Source: Glomus cerebriforme
Taxonomy: Eukaryota > Glomeromycota > Glomeromycetes > Glomerales > Glomeraceae
Direction of reading: 5' to 3'
Assembly: GCA_003550305.1 (NCBI GenBank)
Contig: QKYT01000177.1
Span: 129,432 to 193,431 of the forward strand
DNA length: 64,000 nt
The position numbers and the translations under genes were made by a program. Shown here one piece after another: positions 1 to 11,569 of this stretch. Position 1 is the first letter of the stretch; each line of letters begins with the position of its first letter. The notes below the pieces were generated by a model. It saw nothing but the letters and a program-made list of their open reading frames with translations. It had not been told where the DNA came from and searched no databases.

Positions 1-1199
1 AAATGAATATAAATCTTGACTTTTGATAAATGAGTTCGAGAATGTCTTTATTTGTTATTGATTTCATTTTACTATTAATTAAATAAAAAAGTTTCGTTAC
101 ATANAGTATATAAAAATGTAAAAATTTTTTAGTTTAAAAAAAGCTTAAAAGTTTAAATTTTTTTTTTTTATTTAAAAAAAAGTTGGAGGTCTAGTTTAAT
201 TTGCCTAGACTCTGGGGGTCTATTTTTTCCATCCTGAGACATATTCGAAAAAAAAACCCAGGCGATGATCGCCCAGGCGATGTTTAGCAATTCCCTAAAT
301 TAAAAAACAATTATTTTTAAATTAATAATTTATACATAAATTATAAAATTTACTAAAAATAAATACTGTGTGAAATTAAATGATCATTAAAAATTTATGG
401 CTAATCAGAAATTATGTGATTATAAAGAAATTTTTATATTAATAAAATTAATATATATATTACAATTATTTTTGGTGATAGTNATTATAATATGTATATG
501 ATTAAAGAAGAGTTTTTTAACTAACTTTAAGTCAGTTATATAAAAATAGATACTTATAAAAAGGTATGATTATATAGAAAGTGATTATATAAGGGTCTGA
601 TTGTAATTCTTTTTTTCATAAGTAAAAGATTTCTAATAACTTTATAAACTTCTTGCAAGATGTTTAAATCATCACAAAAAATATATAAAGTATTATAAAA
701 TACTGTATATGTCTCATTTTTCTTGATAGGGCTAAATATATTATTAGATTAGAAAATAAAATGCTGAATAGATCATATATCACAAGGAAAGAGTTAAAAG
801 TATTTGATTTTGCCTTTTTTTTAAGAACTCTTATTTACTTTTTAAATATTTTAGCTTATTTTTCAAGTTTCATAACAGGTTCTCATTTCATACCATCTTT
901 TATAACCTTTTTTTTTGATTATATCTAAAAAAATTTGACTATCTATTTTTTTTCTGTAAAGAATTTTAGTCATTCTTATTAAGGTTTAGATTCAGTTCAC
1001 ACAAAAAACTAATAAGGGTTTCAGTGTTCTAGTTTTTGACTAAAAAGAAGCAGTTTGCAGTTACAGAAGTAAAAGTATATATAATGATTAGATGTAAAAA
1101 AGTAAAAAGTAAATAAAGAATGTAAATATTTGAGTTTTATAATGCAAGTATTACAAATTAGCATAATACTATTTTAATGTGAATAGCTCAGAAGTTACT
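1..1199. other. AT-rich sequence without a recognisable gene
   Basis: No open frame with coding character. It holds long A/T runs, two single undetermined bases (about 104 and 483) and, at 257-282, a small GC-rich spot where an 11-base word (CCCAGGCGATG) occurs twice, 15 bases apart. Nothing else stands out. Confidence 0.6.
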
Positions 1200-1208
1200 C
1201 CAGAATAG

Positions 1209-1897
1209 TGTTATTAATAGTTTAGCTTGGTTCAGCTTAAAGTTTAAGCCAAGTCAAGCTGAACCATATCATATTGAAGATTCAAGTCAAACCAAACCAA
1301 GCCAAATCGTGAAGCTGATGGAACTGATGGAGCTGATGGTATAAAGCCGATGAAACTGATAGAGCTGATGGGTAATATCTAATAAAAAAGTAAAAAAAAA
1401 ATACCAAAATGGTATTTTTTCATAAAATAATATGAAAACTGCCGTTTCGGCATGGTTATTCATGAAAAATGTACTGAAATGGCATTTTTTCATAAAATAA
1501 TATGAAAACTGCCATTTTGGTGCAATTATTCATGAAAAAATGTGCTGAAACTGTATTTTTTTATAAAATAATATGAAGACTGCTATTTCGGCGCAGTTAT
1601 TTATGAAAAAATGCGCCAAAACTGCATTTTTCATAAAATAATATGAAAACTGCCATTTTAGCACAGTTATTCATGAAAAAATGTGCCGAAATAGCATTTT
1701 TTTATTATAAAATTATTATTTTCTATCAGTTCTATCAGCTTCCATCGGCTAGCTGCAGTTTAAGCTAAGTTAAGCTATGACTTGATATTCTCAAGCCAAG
1801 CTGAGCTGAATTAGCTTTTGTTTTGAAGCCAAACTGAATCAGCTCCATCAGCTTGGTTCAGCTTGGTTCAGCTCGGCTTGGACTTAACAACACTATC
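1209..1897. mobile_element. Fold-back, hAT-like MITE with 9-bp target duplication
   Basis: The 9-base word CCAGAATAG is present at 1200-1208 and again at 1898-1906, flanking the block as a target site duplication. Just inside, the left end reads TGTTATTAA and the reverse complement of the right end reads GATAGTGTTGTTAAG, so the termini are inverted. Subterminal DNA on both sides is built from repeats of an AGCTTGGTTCAGC/AAGCTGATGGAGC type in opposite orientation, and the centre is a 70-bp tandem array. There is no transposase frame. An 8-9 bp duplication and subterminal repeats are typical of hAT non-autonomous elements; the superfamily is inference, and the exact terminus is uncertain by a few bases because the duplication and terminal repeat share sequence. 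Confidence 0.7.
1411..1700. repeat. Tandem array of about four 70-bp units
   Basis: The word CATAAAATAATATGAA recurs at about 1421, 1491, 1562 and 1632, a period of 70-71 bp. Each unit also contains internal inverted repeats: TGCC-TTTCGGCA, and a TTTTTTCAT that pairs with a downstream ATGAAAAAAT. The array could form a run of hairpins. It forms the core of the surrounding fold-back element. The units are contiguous, not separated by unique spacers. Confidence 0.85.
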
Positions 1898-1906
1898 CCA
1901 GAATAG

Positions 1907-2588
1907 GTAAATTATGTATAGTACCTTTGGCAAATTTTTACTCCATATAAACCTACAGGTAATATATTTTACTAGATGATTACTATATATATATATTGTG
2001 ACAAAACAATGTTTATTATTTTATTTTGTCAAAATATCCTATATATTTTTTAATAAAATAATATTCAGGATTCTGTAATAATTCTATCATATATTTCCAT
2101 GAAAGATAAATAATTCTGAGTTCCCATTGTGAAATATATAACCTTTTATTCTAATATTTCTTTAACAAAATCATATATTTCTTTATTTAGTTAATAACTT
2201 AACTAATATTTCTTTCTTTTTATTTATTCACTAGGATCATAATAAATATATTTCTTATATACTATGACTTTATGCAATATTTTTTATTATAGTTACTTTA
2301 GCCTGCATATAAGTTTTATAACTAGTTAAACAACTATTACTATTATATGATACCGATGCCAATTTAGAATGTAAAGTAGATTAGAATAAAAACTCCAGTT
2401 AGAGACACTTCATTTCAGCCTCTTCTTGTAATATATATTGTTTATATTATCAGATGTTAAATTTTTTTCTATCAATAGATTAGAAAATTTCTTTTCTTCT
2501 TGCACATTTGTTTGAAATAGTATCTCTAGTAATATATCTCTTCAAGTGGCCATCTTAATAGAGAGAAGAATCTTTTCAGAAATGAATA
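1907..2588. other. AT-rich sequence without a recognisable gene
   Basis: Only short A/T-biased frames. I see no repeat family and no splice-joined coding frame. Confidence 0.5.
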
Positions 2589-2939
2589 CTAGAGAGTTAT
2601 ATATACTACAATATACTGTATATAATTTGTTAGATTTCTGCTTGGATGAAATCCTTTACCATCTTCATAAAACTTTTCATACATTCTAATATATCCATTC
2701 TTAGAAAAGATTCCTGAATTCTTTTCAAGTATTTTCCTAAATAGATCACGAATATGAGAGCACCACATTTCTGGTGTTTCATGATCATGTTTCTTTTCTA
2801 AAAGGGATAATGCTTTTCCTATTCTTTCATATAATTCATCACAATTAGGTGAACAAAGCTTAAAATAGGCTTTACTATTTTTACAAGTATATAAGTAGTT
2901 TATAACGATTTTTAGTAATTTAAATGATTTATAGCAATT
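2589..2939 (-). pseudogene. Open-frame relic of unknown family (117 codons, no start)
   Basis: A minus-strand frame is open from 2939 to a TAG at 2589-2591 and has no methionine near its beginning. The inner part has real protein character: a Cys-bearing stretch around CKNSKAYFKLCSPNCDELY, then a charged, helical part containing HETPEMWCSHIRDLF and ending with the motif IRMYEKFYEDGKGF. This composition is unlike the random A/T frames nearby. I do not recognise the domain. It is probably a fragment of a lineage-specific gene or of an old transposon-carried gene. Confidence 0.35.
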
Positions 2940-2989
2940 TTATTGATTTATAGCAGTTTGTAACAAGCATATTATAATAAATATCAGAT

Positions 2990-3692
2990 TCATTTTTATT
3001 CAGATTTAGCGAAGGCACTGTGCATATATATTCACATGCATGTAGATTGGACGATTTTCTCGACGTTATGATTTAGTTAAATTTGTATTACATGAGATCT
3101 TTCCCTAACTCTCTACCAGTTTCTTGTCAGTTCTAGGACACTGCCCTGGCGCTACCATGGTGCCGAGTTGGATCCTCAAGTCAGATTCTGTATAGCTGAA
3201 AAAGAAACGGCATAATTCATGACGCAGTGTTTATTTTTTCTAGTTGCCGAAGCGGGATACCATGTCACCAGGATGCAAGAATGTGGCGCAGTGTTATGCT
3301 TTTAAAACGCTTTCATCTACAGTTAGATTTAAGATGAACCCCGGGGGTAGATTTTACCCGTGCTATCTTTCTTTGCCTATAGTATTGAAAATTTTATATC
3401 ACGTGAACGTGAAGAATTATTATATCATCATGTGCGCATTACGTTAAAACCATTTTATAAACTAAAAGTATATAAAAAAGCATGCAAGCTAAAATTACAA
3501 TTTACGGATTTAATACTGTTACGGCAATTCAATATATTGATGATCGTCTTTTAAAGTTTCTTGAAGGTGATGATTCAAGTGGGGACTCCTTTATACTGTT
3601 AGTTTGAGTAGAATTAGGCGTTATTTTTTGTATTTTCGAATAATAATCCATGATTCGGCTCTGTAATACAAAAGATGAAATAAGATTATGAG
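2990..3692. other. Less AT-rich stretch, possible gene fragments
   Basis: Base composition is clearly more balanced from about 3030 to 3360 than on either side. Open frames exist on the plus strand, including one at 3360-3554 and a separate 42-codon frame from an ATG at 3482 that ends with an acidic DDSSGDSF motif. I could not join them into a convincing gene. They may be exons of a decayed gene lying tail-to-tail with the gene ending at 3693. Confidence 0.3.
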
Positions 3693-5897
3693 CTATAAAG
3701 GCAAACACGTTGAACTATCAGCATCAAAGTCATTTAATACCTTGAACATATAGACCTTCTCGACAACCTCTTCTAATATATATAGTTGGTCTATGGAATC
3801 TGGTATGGAGAATTCCATTAATCTGTCCACAACATAGAGACCTCCGCATGTGTTATGCATAACATAAAAAGTAAAGGTTCGTTCTAGAATCAATAAAAAT
3901 AGGGACATAAGATTTGTAGAACCTTTTGATTAACAATTCGCATCACTCACGATAGACTATAATCCCATATGATTCCAAACAGGTGAGTTGATTTTCTTTA
4001 GCCCCACGTTGAATGTGGTGTTGTCGTTGGTAAAACAATGATATCTGCATTGCTGTCGGATAATGTATAAGATAAAAGTATGAAAAAAGACAATTATTGC
4101 ATAGCAAATCACTTACCTTTCAGTACTTTATTGAGATCATCATTTAGCTTTTTAATGTCAACAATAAGAGCGTTTCCTACCACTTCTAGGAAAACTATTT
4201 CCATTGTAGTTGCATTAACGTTTACTTCAAAAATACCATCTTGATGACATCCGATGCTAACTCGTTGCAAGTATTGTCGGGTCTCGTTTCGTTGGGTCTT
4301 ATTAGAAATATTTTCAATCTCTCCACTGTAAATGAGATTAGGTAAATAAAAATCAGCATATTCTAATAAATGGCAGGCTCTTCTCATAAAAAAATTTCAA
4401 ACCCACGTTTTTACTCGAATAATCTCCATTATATCATCAAACAATTTTGCAAGAATGGGGTTAACGAAATTTTCTCGGTACGATAATTCATTTTGTTTAG
4501 GGTCAAGTAGTATATTAATAGGCGCTCTAAATAAAAATAAACTAAATAGAGATAAAACTGTATTAAAATACATCACACGTCAGTTTATACCTATCATTAC
4601 TTACAATCGTTTGTAAAGATCTTGTACCCATAACAGGTCATGATGGTGTTTGAAATTAAATGTTCCTGTATATGACCTCTCGGTAACAACCTCGATTGCA
4701 AGATCTAAAGGAAAATCATCAAACACAGATTTCGGTACTAAGGTTTTTTGATACTTTTTTAAAAGTGGTTTTATAATTTCGTCCCATTTGTCCTGGCGGA
4801 TTGTCTTAAATTTTTCTTTAGATGCTTCTAACTAAGAAGAGTAAGCAAGAATATTAAAGTCTCGCAAATGGCAACATGAAGAGTATAATAAAAAAACACA
4901 GTACCGAAACCCAAGCCGTTTTTAGTAACTGTCTGTCAGCTTCTGTTAACACTTTTTTAACTGGATTCGAAATATTTCGTTCTGATAAATTAACTACACG
5001 ATACTGAAAGAGACGATATTTAGATCGTTTTATTTTTTCGACTATTTTACGGACTTCCTCGGTAGCAACATGTGAAGTCTAAAAATAGAACATAGATTAG
5101 ATGAGGTATGATGTAATATAAAGTTGTGCAAATAAGCGTTGTTACATTCTGAGATAAATGGACGGCTTCTAGGTAGTTATCTTCGCTAACATTATAATCA
5201 ATGTTATCGTTAGTGTTATCGTCACAGACTTCATAAATTCGCCCATTATTCGAATCCAAGAGCTCTCGAACATGTGATTCCTCAATATCGCTCTGTTGTA
5301 GTTGTCCTTGTGTTATTGCGCACATCAAAAAAGATGATCAAATTCATAGTTGCGAATTAAAACATAGTTACTTCTTGTGTTTCTTTGCCATCTTCACCAT
5401 CTTCACCACCTTCATCATCTTCTTCAGATTCATCACCTGGATTTTTCATGTGAATCGAAACCTGGATATTGAGGAGGAAAAGTGCAATTTTTAAATTAAA
5501 CCTAACTCATAAAGGTCCCATGAAACCAAATAAATGAAATAATTAAACTACCGTTTCGGTAACTGATTTCGTCATCATTTTATTAACAGCACGTTCCACT
5601 TTTAATGAGCTGTGAATCTGCAATAACAGAATTGTGAAAAGCTGAACACTAAATATTTCGAATACTTATTCAAATGCAATCCTACCCGAATCCGCTTTCG
5701 TTCCCGATTATACTCGTAGGTTTCCTGCAAATCCAGAAAACGTTTTCTTTCACTTTTGTTATTTTTGACACAGTCAGCTATATCTCTTGCCCTTTCCTGC
5801 AGAGAAGAAGAAAGATCTTTATGGTTCGCTATCACCATCAGATCTCGTACAAAAGAGCCATGAGACGGTCTTTTTGCTGTTGAGAAGTAGAGATCAT
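3693..5897 (-). CDS. Lineage-specific 10-exon gene, possibly nuclease-fold
   Basis: I joined ten exons: 5686-5897, 5552-5617, 5372-5461, 5146-5292, 4905-5078, 4605-4831, 4407-4526, 4117-4325, 3951-4052 and 3693-3883. All introns are GT-AG and all phases agree, giving about 510 residues. The order is an N-terminal helical part, a very acidic linker (GDESEEDDEGGEDGEDG), a charged middle, then a C-terminal module with motifs YRENFVNPILAKLF, GEIENISNKTQRN, FEVNVNATTMEIVFLEVVGN and ESYGIIVYQRTFTFYVMH. The layout resembles a protein family expanded in Rhizophagus. The D...FLEVVG pattern could be a degenerate PD-(D/E)XK nuclease core, but that is a guess. The first exon needs one extra base in the A-run at 5851-5854 (+ strand) to link the ATG at 5897 to the rest; without it, translation could start at 5838 and give 492 residues. 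No function is established. Confidence 0.75.
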
Positions 5898-6169
5898 AGT
5901 CGTTCCAATTTGAAGTGGAATTTCTTTTGAAAAAAACGCTAACTCTTATAAAGTCAGGACAGGTTACCATTATTAGATCGTAAGAGAAAAAGAAAATAGG
6001 TCGTTCATCTGTAAAGTATATCGAATACTTTACTGAAACGCGATAGTTAAACGCGAGTCGCGAGAATAAGCATGTGACAAATGTGCAAGTCACGTGAGAG
6101 ATAAATTTTATTGACGAATGATCGTGCTGAACAGACTAAAAATTTTTTGCGGCTTCCAGGACAACATTT

Positions 6170-6372
6170 CCCTACGCCCAGTCGGTCTCCTGGCCTTCTG
6201 CTTCAGTGCTCATCGGCGGGTTTATGAGACGCGTATGCCTTTCGGGAATGTTGTTCCACAGACGTCGCAGGTCTATTACTCATCTGAGAGCATTCCCCTA
6301 CGCCCAGTCGGTCTCCTGGCCTCCTGCTTCAGTGCTCATCGGCGGGTTTATGAGACGCGTATGCCTTTCGGG
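6170..6372. repeat. GC-rich 77-bp direct repeat, two copies 126 bp apart
   Basis: Copies at 6170-6246 and 6296-6372 differ at one position by eye. Both begin CCCTACGCCCAGTCGG and end ATGCCTTTCGGG. They are far richer in G+C than the surrounding DNA. They lie about 270 bp upstream of the divergent gene at 3693-5897, so they could be part of its promoter region. They create a 105-codon plus-strand frame (6118-6435) that I do not regard as a gene because it simply repeats with the DNA. The copies may belong to a dispersed GC-rich repeat family. Confidence 0.85.
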
Positions 6373-7528
6373 GGTGTTAGACGTCTTGTGAAGCTAACCT
6401 TTACTATTATGTTCCGAGTTTATAAAATTCATTAACACGACATTCTACTCATCCTTACATGGCATTTTTGAAAATGCATTTCCTTTATTTTTTATTAAAT
6501 ATTATATCATAAAAAATCGAAAAATTCTATATAATAATACTGAATATTATACTATCCAAGAAAGTTACATAACGAAATGAGCGAAATAACTGAAAATATA
6601 TGATGTTATCAAAGAGGGAGGGAGTACGCGGATCCTAGACCATTTAATGCGAGTCCCAGCACCCACACACACAAATCATATAAATTATTAAGTTCCCGCA
6701 AGAGAACTTCTCTGAGATTAAGTAATTTCGAAATTACAGCATAAATCTGGGGATAAGCAACTGAGGTAAAAAAAAAAATAAGCAATGCAATATTACTGAT
6801 TTGCACTTAACACTACGATTAATTTTACACTCCACTCCGTCTCGTATGCAAGAAATTTATTGCTTATTTCTTTCATCACTAGTATGATACTATCAAGGAT
6901 TCGGTACGCGAAGATGCTTATCATAGAAAATTTTACTGTGCACGTGGAATCGATTAGATAAGATTATTTTTATGATACTGCGCCTATTATACGCTCAGAG
7001 ATTTTCTCGGCGAATATCAAAATGCGGATATATAGAGGCGGGAAAATCGATTAACATCGTGACGACATGTTTCAAGAAGCTAGCAGAGCGATAAACTGTC
7101 CTACCTTATTATAATTCGTTGATAATCTCGGTTGTTTGATCAAGGATGTAGATATTATTAGTTTCACAGTTTCACTTGATTTTTTGCTTATATTTGCGCA
7201 AGGCAGATAAAAGGGTTTACTAACTGTCTCCCCTTCTTTTTATATGATTTGTTGAAATAAATCTTTAGGAGAAATTACGATATTATGATTCATCACGAAA
7301 ATCAGATCAACGGATACTCCTTAAAATTATAATAGAAAAATTTAATGCTATCTCATATATAAAGATCGTCAGGGAGAGTTTTTATTAATAAATTTCATTG
7401 AGTATATGCGAGAATAAATGCTATAATAAGTTATAGCTAATGATTGTAGATACTGTGGTCTATACAAAAATAAATTACAAGAATCGAGAGCTAATCTGTG
7501 ATACATATCCTATACATTGTATTAATAC
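6373..7528. other. Intergenic sequence, nothing recognised
   Basis: Moderately AT-rich sequence. There is a short CA-rich run near 6660-6672. Small open frames have no coding character, and I found no tRNA-like fold. Confidence 0.5.
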
Positions 7529-7530
7529 TA

Positions 7531-7812
7531 GCCCTGTTCAATTCTGTTCTGTTCCGATCTGATCCGATTTTCACAAAATTTTTTAGCCAATCAAATTCAT
7601 TTGAAAATCGGATCAACAACCAGATCAACGGATCAAAAAAACCAAGTGTTCCGAAATTTAAATATATAACGCGTGCTTGTTTTTTAAGCTATATGATTGG
7701 TTGGAAACAAACGAAACGGATCAAATGTGATTTTTCTGTTCAATTTATTCTGACATTTGATTGGCTAAAAACAATTTCACTAAAATCGGATCGGAACAGA
7801 ATTGAATAGGGC
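7531..7812. mobile_element. MITE with about 60-bp terminal inverted repeats, TA target
   Basis: The left end reads GCCCTGTTCAATTCTGTTC; the reverse complement of the right end reads GCCCTATTCAATTCTGTTCC. The similarity runs inward through a TCCGATC..GATTTT block and TTTTTAGCCAATCAAA for about 60 bp. TA dinucleotides flank both ends (7529-7530, 7813-7814), as expected for Tc1/mariner-type insertion. The inside has no transposase; the 103-codon frame spanning it is an artefact of the repeats. The element is about 282 bp. Confidence 0.85.
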
Positions 7813-8158
7813 TACTATATCTCATCATTATTTCTATAATCCGTTTTATTTGTGCCTTCATAATTCTCAAAAAATCCTGGAATGAAAAATACTATTAGCT
7901 TATAATCCTAAGTCTTTTCATTGAAATTTGTAGTTACAACTGGAGTACTTTCACCTTAATTGTGCAATGTTTTGTATGCCCTATTTTTGTATTTGAAAGA
8001 CTTTGAAAGAATTGCTAAATCACCTTGGTAAATGAATGTGCACAGTCTTATTCATTCAGCAAGAATATTGTACTGCACATTTCAGGTGATCGATCTACCT
8101 CTCACATGATGAAATTGATAAGTTTGTTCACAATATTCACCAGAATCCCATTCATCCT

Positions 8159-8392
8159 TTATACTATTCCATATAATTTCTTTTTTATGGTTTCCATTAT
8201 ATAATGATTAAATCTGTTACCATGTTCATCACTATTACTTAAAGATAAATAAGAAAATTGCTCTAGCACCAATCCAATGATGTGTTTTTGTTTTTCTTCT
8301 GGATCATCAGGTAAAATAGAAATCAGAAGTCTGGATTTGTTAAATTTACTTATGGAAGATGTGAATAGTACACTTATTTGAGATTTGATTTA
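8159..8392 (-). pseudogene. Open-frame relic of unknown, probably repetitive, family
   Basis: A 77-codon minus-strand frame without a start codon contains the motifs SRLLISILPDDPEEKQKHII and LSLSNSDEHGNRFNHYIMET before a TAA at 8159-8161. Codon content differs from the A/T-only frames around it, so it is likely a remnant of a once-coding gene. I do not recognise the domain. Further upstream the frame is broken by stops. Confidence 0.35.
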
Positions 8393-11029
8393 TGTAATAC
8401 TGCTGATATCTGTATTCATCTTTGCATTGGGTAATTTTTGCTAGAAGAGTTGGAGACAGATGTAGATAATGCATTTACTTTAGTCTCAGAAATTTTGGTC
8501 ACATGATTTTATTTCTGACCAATAATCAGAATATCACATGCTTTTTTTGCTACTCAATTAATGATATTTAGGATTTGAGCATCACTTAATTTTGAGATGA
8601 AAATGGATCAGTTATTATTGGGTATCTGGTTTGAAGTTTAGGTTAATAGTTATCATCTGAATACAAAATTAACTAACAGATTTAACTAGTTAGATCTGAT
8701 AAAAAGTATTAGATTTCAGATAGTTTTAGTTAATCTACATTTATAACAGATTAATGAAAATAATGGGTTAACCATTAACTATTAGTTATTTTACAATAAT
8801 AAAATTATGTACCATTTTTTTTAAAAAAAAATAAGAATTCTTTTTAACATTTTTTATTCATTAATTAAAAAAAAAATATTTTTTTTTTTAAAAATTTTAA
8901 TTTATTAGTTTTATAGTTTATTTAAAATTAAAATAAAATATTAAATAAAATATTAAAAAATGAAATCTTTCACAAATTTTTTTTTTATAGATATTTTATT
9001 AAAGTATGAAATCAGAATTAGAGAGCAGAAAAATCAAAAGAGTGTTTTAACTAATATTCCTTTCTTTTTTTTTCTTGTAGGTATTTTTTTGGATATCTAG
9101 AACTCAGATTTTGGCTATATGTATGTATTGAAGATTGAAACTTGAAGTTAGAAAATAGGGAGTAAGAAGATTTAGGAAACATTAATAAACTTTAACTAAT
9201 GTTCCTTTTATTTTTTATTTGAACTTTGAAGATATAGTACCTTTCTGGATATCTGGTTTAGAATTTTAATTTTTAACTTCAGAATACTAAGAATAGAAGA
9301 TATATTTAAGAATTAGAAGATAGAGAACATTAATAAAGTCTTTACTAATGTTTCTTTAAATTTTTTTGTTTAATTGCAGGTATTTATCTGAGTTCTGGAT
9401 GCTTTAACTTTAAAAATTTGGATAAAAATCATGGAATTATAGAAAGTCTAATCTCTAATGGATTGGAAATTAAGATTTAAAAAAGTAAGATAATTTTTAT
9501 TTTTTTTTAAAAAAATAAAAATGGTTTTGTTTATACTTTTATGGTGAAAATTATTTGGAATGTTTTTTTATGTATAACATAAAACATTGAAAATTTTATT
9601 AATTTTATATTTATCATTAATGTTAATTATTTATTTTTTATCATTATTATTAAAAAAGAGGTAATTTTGCAATTGGTTTAGTTTAAAATTTTGTATCACA
9701 TATCACATCTAATTATTTTTAACAGGATAATCAAAATTAAAAAAAAAATTCTTTTCTTATTTGAATATTTTAATTACAAAATTATAAGCAATATTACTAA
9801 TATAAAATAAGATCATTCTCATTTCTCATATCCTAAGAATGTAGTACTAGCAAAAAGATTAAAAAATAGTCAAAAAAAAAGAATAATAATTAGAATAATT
9901 AGATATTAATGAATTATTAATATTATTTTTTTTGTTTCTTATAATGTATTAAATACAATTTAATTATTTTATTTATTTAAAAAAATAAACTATTTTAAAA
10001 ATATTATTAATTATTCATTATTTATTTGTTATCCATCTATTTATTCATTCCGTTATCTATCCATTAATAATTTAATATCTAACCATTATTCATCCATTAT
10101 TCATCTATTAAGATAATGGTTAATTTAGATTGAAACTAATAATAAATTAAATTAAAAATTTATTAATTGATATTAATCTAGATTGAATTTTTTCTAATAA
10201 ATAGATCTGGTTTATTTATTAACAAACTGGGTCTGAATACTACTTCTTATTCCATACGAAATTTCATAAATTTTATCAATACTGATTTTTATAACTTTCT
10301 TTTTAGTTACAGGATCGATAATCTTTTTAAATAGCTTATAAATACTTTCAGCTTTTTGGATCTTTTTATATAGATTTGATTCTGAAACTTTAAATAAAAA
10401 AGGTTTAATTATAGTATAAACTTAAGACTTTTGTTACATCAGTTTTAGAATAAATTTTTGTAACCTTATTTTCATATAATTCTTTATATACATATTAGTG
10501 TATATATTTTTTTTGTTTAGCTTTATCATTTTATCTTTTACGTCTTCAGCATCAGAAAATAATTAAACCAAATTTCAGCTTCTTCCATTAGCTATTATAA
10601 TATTGAATTTGAAAGTGTTAATTAATAAGGTAAATGATTTTTTTTTGAATAAATAAAATAACTTCCTGAATTATACATTGCTCAACTTTCTGATTGTATA
10701 GTATTTTTTTAGATAACAGGTAAAGAGAATGTTTTAAAAAATGAATTATGTGATGAAATATTATTTTCTAAAAAGCTAAAAAGAAATAAAGGCTTAGCAT
10801 CTTATAACTCAGTCTAATCAGAGATTATAGAAGTTATAATTTCTAGTATAACTTTAAATATTGATGATAAATTTTAGACTTAATTTTTAGCTGATTCATG
10901 TTAAAATTTCTTTTTCTTATTTCTTTGCCTTATATTATTACTAATATTTTTCTTGTTTATTTCATCCAAAAAAATGTTTGTCTTTCTATCCTCTGATAAC
11001 TTAGAGTTAGTAAATTACAATCATTTTTT
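8393..11029. other. Very AT-rich decayed repeat DNA
   Basis: No intact gene. Between about 9040 and 9420 a loosely conserved block (AACTAATGTTCCTTT...GGTATTT...GGATATCTGG) occurs three times about 140-150 bp apart. Around 8700-8790 and 10060-10130 there are subterminal-type motifs such as GGGTTAACCATTAACTA, common in hAT elements. A minus-strand relic at about 10250-10430 keeps the coding-like motif FKKIIDPVTKKKVIKIS. Together this looks like an old, heavily mutated transposon region. Confidence 0.5.
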
Positions 11030-11569
11030 CAAATTTGCAATATTGCAGAATTTTAAATTAAATTATGTATAGTAATCTGCAATTTTACAATTCCAATCAT
11101 GTAATTCATATAAAATTACAAATTACTTGAGATTTAGTGATTAGATTTTATTAAAATTTATACCATTTGAATTCTCTTATTAAGAGAATCGAATGGTATA
11201 AATATCATTTTTTTAACATTAATATTGATAGAAATACAATTACATAAACATTTAATAATTTTTAAAAACAAAACATAATCCAATGATTAGATTTTAATGA
11301 ATATTATATTAATTAATTCGTCTTTATGAGAGAATTTGAATAGTATAAAATTTACCTTTCTATCATCAATATTGATAGAAATAAAACTAGATAAACATTT
11401 AACAATTATTAGTAATAGGATATCATTTAGTAATTAGATTTTAATAAAATTTATACTATTTGATTTATCTCAATAAGAAATTTGAATGGTAGTAAAATTA
11501 TTATTCTAGCATTAATATTGGTAGAATTATACTTTAATAAAGTTTATAATATATAATTTCAGCCAAAAT
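11030..11569. mobile_element. Left part of MITE copy A, split by a Tc1 element
   Basis: The sequence from GCAATATTGCAGAATTTTA to AGCCAAAATT matches, stretch for stretch, the element at about 12530-13018 (copy B). It contains three copies of an internal unit of about 145 bp, each beginning (A/G)TGATTAGATTTTAATAAA and containing a hairpin built on CATTTGAATTCTC/GAGAATCGAATGG. No coding capacity. The remaining right part lies at about 13744-13853, on the far side of the Tc1 element. Exact outer ends are uncertain. Confidence 0.7.

Noticed and set aside
1411..1700. Regularly spaced repeats that might suggest a CRISPR array
   Set aside because: Units are contiguous without unique spacers, lie within a transposon-like element, and the genome is eukaryotic.
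5602..6093. Extending the lineage-specific gene to an ATG at 6093
   Set aside because: The extra N-terminus is hydrophobic and unlike the rest; the motif from the ATG at 5897 in the neighbouring frame fits the downstream exon better.
6118..6435. Plus-strand 105-codon frame with repeated RPVGLLA segments
   Set aside because: It arises from the duplicated GC-rich DNA; the repeat is nearly perfect at DNA level, and another frame over the same DNA is also open.
7498..7809. Plus-strand 103-codon frame
   Set aside because: It spans a MITE from one inverted terminal repeat to the other.
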